DNA of 64,000 nucleotides from Capsaspora owczarzaki ATCC 30864. Lineage: Eukaryota > Opisthokonta > Filasterea. The position numbers and the translations under genes are program-made. Shown piece after piece: positions 44,430-57,523 of this stretch (position 1 is its first letter; each line of letters opens with the position of its first letter). The notes below the pieces were generated by a model that ran no database searches, was not told the origin of the DNA, and worked only from the letters and a program-made list of their open reading frames with translations. The stretch lies in NCBI RefSeq assembly GCF_000151315.2, contig NW_011887292.1, positions 3,152,366 through 3,216,365 on the forward strand, in the 5' to 3' direction.

Positions 44430-46627
44430 ATGTTCACTGCGACTGCTGCGGTCGCCGCGCTCATCCAAGCATCGCCGCTGGGGTCGCTCGGTCAATACAC
44501 ACTGATCTTGCCACATGGAACGCGAGCATGGCCAACCATGAAGCGGCGGCTGAGCGAGCTTGAATCCAGCCTGTCATCCATGTCGCCAATCTCAGCGACC
44601 GCGCCAGGAGCCGAGCGCCCGGCATCGACCACCGCCCATACTACGAGCACTGCAGCAACGAACGATGCGACGCCTTCGTCGACTGAGCCGCCAAAGCCAA
44701 AGCCGCCTCCGATGGATAACGAGGACACCCGCGCGTTCAATCTGATCCAAGTGAGTACTTTTGGTCCGCCACCACCACACAAACTGCCCGTTGAAATAAT
44801 GCTCAGCTCACTCGTGACTTTTGGATGCATTCTGCAACATTACACCATCATTTGGTATCGTGCGCGCGGTCGCGAATCAGGAAACTCTCCAATCGTATGC
44901 ATGGCACCTGAGTTGCTGAGACTTGCCGAGCTGGGCTTGGCTGTTTGTGTTTGTTTTGGTTCTCAATGTTTGATCTGTTTGTTTCGTTGCAGATGGGGCT
45001 CACATCACGCGCCGTTTGGCGGATTGAAGGCGCTGCTGGAGGAAGAGCTGTGGCCGGCAGAGCGGAAGGTGCTCCTGGGCCAAACCTTTCCCGCGATTCT
45101 GAACTTTGCTTTGGACATTGAAGCATTGTTTCTGTCGCCGTACGAGTCCAAGCGGGTTCACCTGTTGAGGCAGGGCGAACGCTCGTCCATTCCACTTCGT
45201 CTCTCGCGAGTCCAAGTCCGATGCCTGCTGGCACACTGCTTGCTGTGCACATTTACCGATCGCCACGCATATGCTCGGCACAACTACCCTCAGTTTGAAG
45301 CATCCGGGTTGTTGAAAGGCGGCTCGTCGTCTCGTGTCGCGAAACTGAGGGTATGTCCAATGTTCGGAATTTGTTGTTGCCGAGTTTTGTGGTGGCTTGT
45401 GCGTTATACGGCGGCTAACACTGCCCAATGTTTTGCTTGCTTTGCTTGCTGTCATCAGATGCTTTTGAATTACTTTCAACGCGTCTCGGTTGAAGGTAGG
45501 ATTTTTTTTTTCCAATGAATTCTTGTCTTTCGACCTATGCATCCTCATTTTCGCCTTATTTTTGCTCGCAGAACCTCGAGGCGACATTCTCTTGCTCAGG
45601 CGAACAGTATCAAATATCCCCGACGTCATGGAAGCCAAGAGGTTGTCACCCGTCCGCCTCCATCCGAAAGGAAGCATCGAAGTGCAACCGCTCGCCTCCC
45701 ATGCCGATTTTGCCAACAAGTATCCAGGTGGAGGGGTGTTATCGCAGGTGAGCAGAGCGAATCGGCACCAGCTGGCATGTAGTACCCTGGCTTTGATTTC
45801 GTGTGTTTTTGTTTTTTGTTTTGTTTTCTTCTTTTCTCATTGCTTTATCCCCCATCAATACTGCTTGTATCCTGCAGGGCGCAGTCCAAGAGGAAATTCG
45901 CTTTGCATGTGCGCCCGAACTCATGATGTCGATGCTGTTCTGCGAAGTCTTGCACGACAACGAAGCCGTGATTGTTCAAGGAGCAGAAACATTCAGCGAT
46001 TACACTGGCTACGGTCGCACATTGGCGTTTGGCGGGTCGGTGCACGACACGACGACGCCGCGACTGCCGACTGGAACCCTCATGACTGAAGTATTGGTGA
46101 TGGATGCCGTCAAGGAGCCTGGTCGTGCGCAGTTCCGCAAGGCTTACTGCGAGCGCACGCTTCGTAAGGCCCTTGCAGCGTTCGAACCGACTGCCCTCTC
46201 GAGCGGAGAGACTGTTGCAGGCCAGCCACTGTTTCCAGTCGCCAGCGCTCCGATATCCAGCGGAGCATCCACTTCTGCGGCAGCAACAGCAAGCTTGCCG
46301 CCATCCACGCCCCAAATCCAGTCGTGGCCCATTGCAACGGGAAACTGGGGCTGCGGCGTGTTTCTCAATGACTTTCACCTCATGTTCATGTTGCAGTGGA
46401 TTGCTGCGTCCCTGGTCGGCCGCTCTCTCGACTACTACCTGTTTGAAACCAAGGCAATCGATGTGCCCCGCTTGGAGGCGCTCGTTCATTACATCCAGTC
46501 GGAGGACATGTCGATCGGGCGAGTGTATGATCTCGTGCTCACGTTTGGCGCTGAAACGCCGTCGCATGAGCTGAACAATCGCTTGATCGATTGGCTGCAT
46601 GAAGTGCTGGTGCCGCGCAAACATTGA
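44430..46627 (+). CDS. PARG, poly(ADP-ribose) glycohydrolase
   Basis: PARG hydrolyses poly(ADP-ribose) chains and reverses PARP signalling in the nucleus. Six exons (44430-44750, 44807-44859, 44993-45350, 45459-45495, 45572-45747, 45878-46627) join in phase to 564 residues. The catalytic signature GGGVLSQGAVQEEIRF carries the two essential adjacent glutamates. An intron falls inside it, after GGGVLSQ. Other family blocks are HADFANKYPGG, FSDYTGYGRT, FRKAYCERTLRKAL and IATGNWGCGVF (diphosphate loop). The accessory helical domain is represented by LLAHCLLCTF and LLNYFQRVSV. A Ser/Ala-rich insert of about 50 residues lies before the GNWGCG loop. The second exon (53 nt, donor GTGCGC) is the least certain. 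The first ATG may be preceded by a noncoding exon. Confidence 0.93.
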
Positions 46628-46772
46628 GCTGCCCGCCCGACTGCTTGTTTTGGCATTCGTTTGTCTCCATGGAAGGTTTGAGTTGGGATTATTGTTGGAT
46701 GGTGCTAAAGGATATTGACTTGCACATTTGCAAATTTGACATTTTTTTTAACCACACAGTCGCAAATGCTTT

Positions 46773-47444
46773 TCAACCAAGAATAGTGAAGGCAGACAGA
46801 AGAGCAACAGCCATGCCGATCAGGGTGACGGACGCCGTCAACGCGGCAGAGCCGTTGATGTGGAACGAGCCAAAGCCAATTTCGAGGGGACCGCACGAAC
46901 CAGCAACAGCGCTGCCCAAGTTCTTGCACTGGTCGCAAAACACATTGCAGTTCATGTTGAACCAAACGTTGCCCATGCCAAGGTCCATGATGTTCATGTA
47001 GCCGCCCATCGGGTTTGCGGTGCAAGCACCGCTGTTCACCGTCACCGCGCTAGTTGTGCTGCAGGTCGTGCCAGAATCCACAGTGATGGAGGTGTACTTG
47101 AGGGGATGCGCAGTCACATAATGGCTGGAGCCCGCATCGACGCAAACACCGGGAGCAACGGTGGTGGTTTGGGTGCAGGTGGTGCAAGTCGCGTCGCAGC
47201 CAAGTTGGTAGGTCAACGAACTGGCACTGTTGATCACAACACGGTAATTCGAGCCAAGAACCACGCTGGTCTTGCAGTCGCCCGACGCAACCTTGAAGGA
47301 CGGATTGCCAGTAGTGTGCGTGGTGCAAGTGGAGTCAGTGAAGGTGCCAAATGCGACATCCGCGGCGACAGCCGGCTGAGAAATCGCGACCAACGCGAGC
47401 ACAATGCACAGGGGCATGAACGCGACCGAGCGAGAGTACTTCAT
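46773..47444 (-). CDS. secreted, probably GPI-anchored protein with two six-cysteine repeats (paralog 1)
   Basis: 223 residues, one exon, no family recognised. A signal peptide (MKYSRSVAFMPLCIVLALVA, cleavage near AVAA) and a hydrophobic C terminus (SAALTASVTLIGMAVALLSA) preceded by small residues INGS predict a GPI-anchored surface protein. The mature part is two tandem repeats of about 85 residues, each with six cysteines in the same order: C, GxC, then a cluster of the form C-x3-C-x2-C, then GxC. Repeat 1 shows QLGCDATCTTCTQ and repeat 2 FNMNCNVFCDQCK. An upstream in-frame ATG adds 13 residues, but the signal peptide supports the start given. Two paralogs lie at 48103 and 49871. Role unknown; a disulphide-rich coat or adhesion protein is a guess. 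Confidence 0.8.
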   Translation of the reverse strand: MKYSRSVAFMPLCIVLALVAISQPAVAADVAFGTFTDSTCTTHTTGNPSFKVASGDCKTSVVLGSNYRVVINSASSLTYQLGCDATCTTCTQTTTVAPGVCVDAGSSHYVTAHPLKYTSITVDSGTTCSTTSAVTVNSGACTANPMGGYMNIMDLGMGNVWFNMNCNVFCDQCKNLGSAVAGSCGPLEIGFGSFHINGSAALTASVTLIGMAVALLSAFTILG

Positions 47445-48102
47445 TTTTTTCTGTTGGCACAAAGAAGAAAACGACCAATCCAAACGACAGTGTTAGATCA
47501 CAAATCCTGCGCACCATGTAAACAAACGTGAAAAGATCAAAACACGAAATCTAGATCAAAAGTTTAAAATCAAAACAAGATTGATCTGTGCGTAAACAAA
47601 TGGTGCAATCCCCCGTCCCTGTCTCCCCTCCGCTCCCTCACTGGGTATGCATGGTGGGAATAGGACGTATGACGACGTGGAGAATGAAACCAATTCGGAT
47701 TCAAGTGCTCTTGGCTGAGATCGCGCGACATTTGATTCTGGCGCAGATTTTATTTCGCATGTGCGGGTGATTTCAAAACGCTTGTTGCGCTCCATCTGTT
47801 GTTCTTAAGTATCGCTGATTGTGGCATAACGCCAGGCATTGCAACAGAGAATGTTGTGCGTCTAGGGAGGGCAGAATGCGAAATGCGAAAGTTGCAGCTG
47901 GGAGAGTTCCGATCGCAACAACATGCGTACCTTGTTGTTGTTGTTGTTGTTGTTGGGTTCAAACAAACCGGCGGGTGGAAGTATATTTATAGAAAGGTGG
48001 GAAAATGGGGACTGGAGGCAATTGTTTAATCGAGTCTAGATTGTTTTGGAAACACACATTTGACGCAAAACGGCCCGGACGACAAAGCGCACTGTGCACA
48101 CT
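47445..48102. other. intergenic between six-cysteine paralogs 1 and 2
   Basis: Contains the upstream region of paralog 1 (minus) and the 3' region of paralog 2. A (TTG)n microsatellite lies at 47931-47956 and an AT-rich palindrome (TATATTTATA) near 47981. No additional gene seen. Confidence 0.5.
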
Positions 48103-48792
48103 CTAGCCGAGAACAGTAAAGGCGGACAGAATAGCCGCAGCCATGCCAATGAGCGTGACGGAAGCGGTCAGCGACGCAGAGCTGTTGATGCTGAAATAGC
48201 CGTCGATGACTGTCCCGAGAGCGAGCGAGGTGCATGGCGAGCCGGCGGTGGTTCGGCCAATAATCTTGCAAACGCTGCAAACGGAATCGCAGCCATAGTT
48301 GTACCAAACCCTGCTCTGGCCAATGTCAATCATGCGAATCGGGCCGTGCGAGGCGGTGTTTGTGCAGGTGCCGCTCGGGACGGTCGAGCTCGTGGTGCTG
48401 TTGCAACCCGCCTCCCCAATATTCGAAAGGATGGTTGTGGCCTTGATCGGATGGGCGGTCACGTACTTGCCATTCGGGGCGCTGATGCAAGTGCCGGGAG
48501 CGGCGGTTCCGGACGTTGTGCAGGTGGTGCAGGTCGAATCGCAGCCGAGGTTGTATGAGAACGACGAATCCGAGATGGCATTGATGCGGTAGTATGTGGT
48601 GCCGAGGGTGACGCTGCCCTTGCAAATGCCGGTGCCAATGTCCACCGAGGGGACCGTGTACGAGAAGGTCATGCATGTGGAATCGTCAAAGATGCCGAAA
48701 GCGGCATTAGCAGCAGTGGCAGGCTGTGCAACAGCAATCAACGCCAACAGCATGCACACGGGCACCAGAAGAGCAGAGCGAGAGCTGGCCAT
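48103..48792 (-). CDS. secreted, probably GPI-anchored protein with two six-cysteine repeats (paralog 2)
   Basis: 229 residues, one exon, same architecture as the neighbour at 46773. It has a signal peptide (MASSRSALLVPVCMLLALIA), two repeats with six cysteines each (NLGCDSTCTTCTT in repeat 1, NYGCDSVCSVCKI in repeat 2), and a C-terminal GPI signal (SASLTASVTLIGMAAAILSA) almost identical to that of paralog 1. The ends are better conserved than the middle, as expected for divergent mature domains. The open frame extends 32 codons upstream, but the ATG before the signal peptide is the sensible start. It is transcribed in the same direction as paralog 1, about 660 bp away. Confidence 0.8.
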   Translation of the reverse strand: MASSRSALLVPVCMLLALIAVAQPATAANAAFGIFDDSTCMTFSYTVPSVDIGTGICKGSVTLGTTYYRINAISDSSFSYNLGCDSTCTTCTTSGTAAPGTCISAPNGKYVTAHPIKATTILSNIGEAGCNSTTSSTVPSGTCTNTASHGPIRMIDIGQSRVWYNYGCDSVCSVCKIIGRTTAGSPCTSLALGTVIDGYFSINSSASLTASVTLIGMAAAILSAFTVLG

Positions 48793-49870
48793 GACTAGTT
48801 TGTGAAAATGAAAACTTTCCAAAACAAAAAACAGAGGAGTGATCTTTAGATCAAAACGAACGAGGAAGCGAAAGAGTGTCAACAGCACCCAACATTCTCA
48901 CGATTTCGTTTTAGCGTCACCCGTGAGTGACATGGTAAGGTTGGCTTTTGCCGATGCAAGAGGGAGCTTTATTTTCCTTCGACTTGTCGACTTGGACCAC
49001 AGCGCCAGCGTCAATGTCGGTCGGAGCGTCAAGAGCGGGGGTGGCCGTGTGAAAGATCAAAACGTTTGGTGCGTGTGAGTATCCCAAACAATAACAATTT
49101 ATCCTACATCGTCAGCGCTCAATGCGAACTTGGATGCTGTACACAGCCACGGGCAAGCACAAGAAGGACAGGCATAGAAGTGCATGTCAAAGTCAGACCG
49201 AGCAACCGTGCATGGACGTGGTTGAAAGGAGCGTGTCATGGGAATGCTAATCACGAAACTTTTTCCTTTTTCCCGCTCTTCTTCGCCCGTGGCTTCTTCA
49301 AGCCCTCCTCTCCCGCTCATCACGAGTGAGAGGCGGGATGCTAATGGGAGTGGAAAGAGCGGAGGGGAGAACAGGCGAGGAATGAGTAAATTGACCCGCA
49401 AGCAGAAAATGATCTATGGGTAGAATTCCGACTTTCTCAAAATGATCTACATTGCTTCACAAAACGGGGTAACAGTGACAGTTAGTCTTATTTTTTCCTT
49501 CTTTGTGACGACTTGAACAGCGTTGAACTGTACGAAAGCGGCTTTGCAGTGTGTGTGTGTGTGTGTGTGAAGGACAGAGGAGAACGAGAGAAAAGCAGCT
49601 GAAAAAGTTGGTGCGGGGGTGTGGGGGCCGAGCAGATCACACGAGCTGTTTCAATACACAAACCATCCTCAACCCAGCCAGCTTTTGACGGGCAGCAGCG
49701 CAAAAAAGCATGATCGTGCACAGAGACGCATACTTTATGCGTTCGTGAAGCGTACGGTCGAGTGGAGGTTGTCAAACTACCCCGCTTCGTCCACCAACTG
49801 GAGCGCTGGTTTGATCTCACCTACAACTGCTACCTTTTTTGCATCAATTCCGCCAAACAGAACCGAAATC
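48793..49870. other. intergenic, divergent promoters of six-cysteine paralogs 2 and 3
   Basis: About 1.1 kb between divergent starts. Contains a GT microsatellite (49550-49569) and mixed sequence. I see no gene; short frames here have no recognisable features. Confidence 0.5.
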
Positions 49871-50548
49871 ATGACCTTCTCTCGTTTTGTGCTCGTGCCG
49901 CTGTGCATGATGCTGGCAATCGCTGGAACCTCTGCAACCGACGCCGTCCTCCGCATGTACGGCGATGCCGCCTGTACCACCTCGACTTCGCCGCCCGTTG
50001 CATGGTGGGTGGTCCAGCCGGGATCTTGTCAAAACTCGACCGAATTTTCCGACTATTACAGTGTTACGGTCGACTCAAGCACCCAGATTACGTACAGCTT
50101 TGGCTGCGACAATACTTGCACCACCTGCACTCAGTCGAGCATCATGACGCCTGGCACTTGCCTTGAGATTGGCGCCGGCTCTGGCGACTACCTGACAGTC
50201 TACCCTGTTGTCGCTGCCACCATTGATGTCCAGGTGTCGAACTCTTGCCCAGGCCCCGCTTGGGCCACTTACACTGTCACCAGCGCTCAGTGCGCGTCAA
50301 TCGGCCCCATCCTTGGCAATTCCCGCATCACGGTCGTTGGGAATGACACGATTGCGTACAGCTTTGGCTGCGACGATGTGTGTGGGTATTGCCGCTTGAA
50401 TGGCCAAACTTCCGAAGATACATGCACCTCGGAACCTCCAGCATTCCACGTCACGTACCATGTCAACAGCGCAGCTGGCATCACTTCGTCTGTTGCGTTT
50501 GTCGGGCTTACGGCTGTTCTCATGTCGATGTTTGCGTTGTTTGCTTGA
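49871..50548 (+). CDS. secreted, probably GPI-anchored protein with two six-cysteine repeats (paralog 3)
   Basis: 225 residues, one exon, on the opposite strand from its two relatives. Signal peptide MTFSRFVLVPLCMMLAIAGT. Repeat 1 contains SFGCDNTCTTCTQ and repeat 2 SFGCDDVCGYCRL, each within the six-cysteine pattern of the family. The C terminus (SAAGITSSVAFVGLTAVLMS) is again GPI-signal-like. This copy is the most divergent: spacing inside repeat 1 differs and an extra Gly/Ser stretch follows its sixth cysteine. The frame is open upstream to 49619, but that part has no signal peptide and looks noncoding. Confidence 0.8.
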   Translation: MTFSRFVLVPLCMMLAIAGTSATDAVLRMYGDAACTTSTSPPVAWWVVQPGSCQNSTEFSDYYSVTVDSSTQITYSFGCDNTCTTCTQSSIMTPGTCLEIGAGSGDYLTVYPVVAATIDVQVSNSCPGPAWATYTVTSAQCASIGPILGNSRITVVGNDTIAYSFGCDDVCGYCRLNGQTSEDTCTSEPPAFHVTYHVNSAAGITSSVAFVGLTAVLMSMFALFA

Positions 50549-50661
50549 GCGTATGTGAACATTTTTGCTGTGGTGCTTTGCTTTTTGTGCATTGCGAGTG
50601 CATGTCGCTGTCTTTGTTCGTTTTGCCCAATAATGGCAATGTAAATTCTACCTCAACGTGA

Positions 50662-50702
<41 letters not shown>

Positions 50703-51000
50703 CAGCGTCCCTTTTCGAGGAGTGTGCGTGTCCGGATTGAAAAAACAAAAACAAAGTTCCCACGGATTTTTGGGGACTTCCCACCCCGCCCCCCTATCAA
50801 AAAGCCTTGTTGAATTTGTTTGAAGGTTGCTGATCAGTTGGGCTAGATTCATGGTAGCGCACGGCTCAGTCTCAGATTGTTTGATTCTTCCCCATTCGCC
50901 ACTTCCCCTGCTTCTTCACCACCATCTCAGCTCGGCCTTGACCTCTCCGTTGGTTTTTGAACTCTGAACAGCATCCACATACACACATACACTTGCAGCC
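50549..51000. other. intergenic with CA microsatellite
   Basis: 3' region of paralog 3 and promoter region of the DIM1 gene. A (CA)n run of about 35 bases lies at 50667-50701. No gene seen. Confidence 0.55.
50667..50701. repeat. (CA)n dinucleotide microsatellite
   Basis: About 17 uninterrupted CA units. Confidence 0.95.
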
Positions 51001-51429
51001 ATGAGTTACATGCTCCCTCACTTGACGAATGGCTGGCAAGTCGACCAGGCCATCCTGTCTGAGGAGGATCGCGTCGTCGTCATCCGGTTTGGGCACGACT
51101 GGGACCCGACGTGCATGCTGCAGGATGAGATTCTGTACAGCATTGCTGAGAAGATCAAGAACTTTGCCGTCATCTACGTGGTCGATCTGACTGAGGTGCC
51201 CGACTTTTGCCAAATGTACGAGCTGTACGATCCATGCACGGTCATGTTCTTCTTCCGCAACAAGCACATGATGGTGGATCTCGGCACGGGCAACAACAAC
51301 AAGGTCACCTGGGCCTTCGAGGACAAGCAGGACATGATTGATCTCATCGAGGTTGTCTACCGAGGCGCAAAGAAGGGCCGCGGTCTCGTCATCTCCCCGC
51401 GCGACTGGAGCACCAAGCTCAAGTACTAA
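51001..51429 (+). CDS. DIM1/TXNL4A, U5 snRNP 15-kDa thioredoxin-fold protein
   Basis: DIM1 is a core protein of the U5 snRNP and U4/U6.U5 tri-snRNP, needed before spliceosome activation. 142 residues in one exon, exactly the family length. It is almost invariant: MSYMLPHLTNGWQVDQAI, VVIRFGHDWDPTCMLQDE, MYELYDPCTVMFFFRNKHMM, and the ending GLVISPRDWSTKLKY. The thioredoxin redox pair is absent (DPTC in its place), as in all DIM1 proteins. It is one of the few intronless housekeeping genes in the window. Confidence 0.99.
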   Translation: MSYMLPHLTNGWQVDQAILSEEDRVVVIRFGHDWDPTCMLQDEILYSIAEKIKNFAVIYVVDLTEVPDFCQMYELYDPCTVMFFFRNKHMMVDLGTGNNNKVTWAFEDKQDMIDLIEVVYRGAKKGRGLVISPRDWSTKLKY

Positions 51430-51889
51430 CCGCGCAATGGGATGTCAGTGGGGATGCTCCAAGCCGTGTTGTCCATGGATGGACGAAGCGAGAGAGAGAG
51501 AGAGAGAGAAGGCCTCACGCTGGTTAAGTTTTGACGTTCAGCCAACGTTGTTCCAGCAAAACCAAAAGCTCGTGTTGGCGATCGGTCTAATATTTGGCAA
51601 TGTGGCAATGCCGAATGTTTGTTGTATGTGTTTGTGGTGGTTTGTGTTTGTATGTTTGTTTGTACTTGTAAACGTATCTTATGCAGTTGAGGACTCGGGG
51701 GAAAAAAAAAAAAACCAGGAAACTTTGGAGAAGTTACTTGTTTTGTTATTGTTGGTGGTGGCGGTGGTGTTGCCAGCATGGTAATGACCTTTTTATTGAC
51801 CAGCGTCAGCATCAAACGCGTTTCGACTGCTCCCAATAAGAATGTGCAGCCTGTTTCGTGAGCTGCCAAATGCAGACCCATCTCTTTTT
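51430..51889. other. intergenic, convergent 3' ends of DIM1 and galactokinase
   Basis: Contains a GA repeat (51489-51508), TGT-rich tracts and an A run (51702-51713). Both 3' untranslated regions lie here. No gene seen. Confidence 0.5.
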
Positions 51890-53553
51890 TTACAGCGAAA
51901 CCACACGAGCGCCGGCAGCAGGACCCGTGGAGAACGATTCGGCCTTGGGGTAACCCTGCTTCAGATGGGCAATGACCGAGTCGACAGCGCTCGTTTCGAG
52001 CAGCGTCACCGTGCAGCCGCCAAAGCCACCGCCAGTCATGCGCGCGCCGTACACGCCCTTGCACTCCATCGCGAGCTTGACGAGCGTGTCCAACTCGGGG
52101 CAGCTCACCTCATAATCGTCACTACAAAAGAGGAATGAAGAATGTTTCAGAACAAGAAGCCCCGGAATGAAAATGAGGTGCAAAACAAAAGGGCGGTCTC
52201 AACAACAGCAAGAACAAATCGCCTACCGAAGGGAATTGTGGCTCTCAACCATCAGCTTGCCAGCAAGTTCATAGTTGTTGGCAGTGAAGGCATCAGCAGC
52301 GTCGAGAGTGCGCTTGCATTCAGCGATGGCGTGGTGAGCGCGACGATAAACGACGGGATCGATCTTGTCCTTGACAGCTGCAATCCCCCGGGAGTTTACA
52401 CAAAAGGGGTGGGGGGGAGGGAGTAGAAATGAGTACAACACCCATACACAAACATGCACAAACCGCCATCGGTGAGACAGAAATCTCCCCTCGACAAAAT
52501 CCGGGCACAGAAAAACACAAAAACCAAAAACCAAAAAATCCCAAGACTCACCATTCAGCTGGTCCATGGTGGCAACGCCAAGGAACGGGACGCCTGCAAA
52601 CTGGGCCTGGATGGCAGCCAGGGCAGTCTCGCACTGTGCGCGACGGGTGGCGTACTCTGAGCCGTCGAGGGAGTGCTTGACATGGGTGTCGGTGACGAGG
52701 ATCTGCACGTTGTGGTTGGTGAGCGGGATTTGGCGCGCAGTGTTGTCCTTGCAGTCAATGAGCAGGGCGTGGTCCTTGTGGCCGAGTGCCGAGATGAACT
52801 GGTCCATGATGCCGCACGGGACGTTGGCGAAATCGTGCTCGGCCTTCTGACAGGCCTTGGCCTTCTCGACAAAGGTGCTCTCGTCGCGCGCCTTGCCGTT
52901 GTTCGTCAGGGCCTCGAGGAAGGTGTATGTCGCGACCTCCAGCGCAGCCGAGCTGGACAGCCCAGCGCCCAGCGGCACGGACGAGCAGATTGCCGCGCGG
53001 AAGGACACTGGAGCGCCTGCCGGGAAGTTAAAGTTTGCAATGACGCCCTTGACGTAGTTGGCCCACTTTGGCTGGCCGCGCGCCAGGCCCGTCAGACTGA
53101 ACTCGACAATGCGAGTGTCGGCAGAGACGGCGTCCGAGTCCGTCGCAACAATGGCAACCGGCGAGGATGCTCCGCCAACCAGCGGCTGACCGACGATCAC
53201 GGTCTCGCGCTCAATGGCCTGTCAGAGACAGCGAGACAAAAGCGGTGAGTGCCAGATTCAAGCATGTTTGCATTGTGCGTATGTGTATCAATGAAAGGTG
53301 ATGGAATCGATGAATGAATGGATGATCATTGAGATGAATCATAAACATTCAATTGCGAACAAAATCACTGAGTCACGACGTATGACGGACGTACCATTGG
53401 GAAGACAAAGCCGCCAGAGTAGTCGACGTGCTCGCCAATGATGTTGATGCGACCGGGCGCAGCGACGGCAATCGTGGGCGTCTCGCCGGGGAAGCTGGCA
53501 GCAAAGAGCGCTTTGGCGCGAGCAACGAGTTCGGCGGTCGATGGAGCAGGCAT
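51890..53553 (-). CDS. galactokinase (GHMP kinase family)
   Basis: Galactokinase phosphorylates galactose at C1, the entry step of the Leloir pathway in the cytosol. Four exons (53553-53395, 53218-52552, 52377-52227, 52121-51890, minus strand; phases 0, 1, 2) give 402 residues, the usual size. The three GHMP motifs are present: APGRINIIGEHVDYSGG near residue 33, the ATP loop VPLGAGLSSSAALEVAT, and TGGGFGGCTVTLLE near the C terminus. CGIMDQFISALGHKDHALLI contains the catalytic aspartate region. N-acetylgalactosamine or mevalonate kinase is less likely given these motifs. The start lies 435 bp from the divergent CDC5L gene. Confidence 0.96.
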
Positions 53554-53988
53554 TTTGTTGTTGTTGTTGGTTGTGTGTTAGTAGGACTGAACGAGACCAT
53601 TTTATGTATTGTAGTGATGATGCACTGAAGGCAAATGACCTCCAATGGTTCTCAATGGTCGGTGAGTGCGTTTTGCTCTGATTTTGTAAGGATTTCCATC
53701 ACAAATTTCCAAGCTCCCTCGACTCAGACAAGAACAAGCTAATCGAACGATCGTTCATTCACTACAGTGTGTTTCGAGGTTGAGAAGGTGCTTGTGTCTG
53801 TGCGGGGGATGTTCACGGTCAAGCTCAGATTTCAGCTGAGCGCGCTACGGTGTGGAAATGCAGTTATGACGCCCGGAGCATCATCGTATTCATCTTTGAC
53901 TTTTGTTGTGTATTGTATTGTAACATTGATGCTCACTTTCTCAACAACTAAACTGTGCCGCGCTCAGTCCACTCTTCAACGCAACAAC
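53554..53988. promoter_or_regulatory. divergent promoter region, galactokinase / CDC5L
   Basis: 435 bp between divergent start codons. It includes a (GTT)n stretch just upstream of the galactokinase start (53555-53572). No clear TATA box; presumed promoter by position only. Confidence 0.4.
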
Positions 53989-57338
<3,350 letters not shown>

Positions 57339-57523
57339 AGCAAAACGCAAGTAATGGGCGAATGGAAGCTTTTTCTTGAACTCTATGTTATGGTTAAGCG
57401 GTGTGTTGTTGTTGTTGTCGTTTGAGAATACAGTAGATAATTTCCATGTCAGTCCTGTATTGCTTTTTTGGTTGTTTGGTTTGTCTGAGCAGCTCAGTCA
57501 GTTTCAGTTTCATTGTGCTCAGA

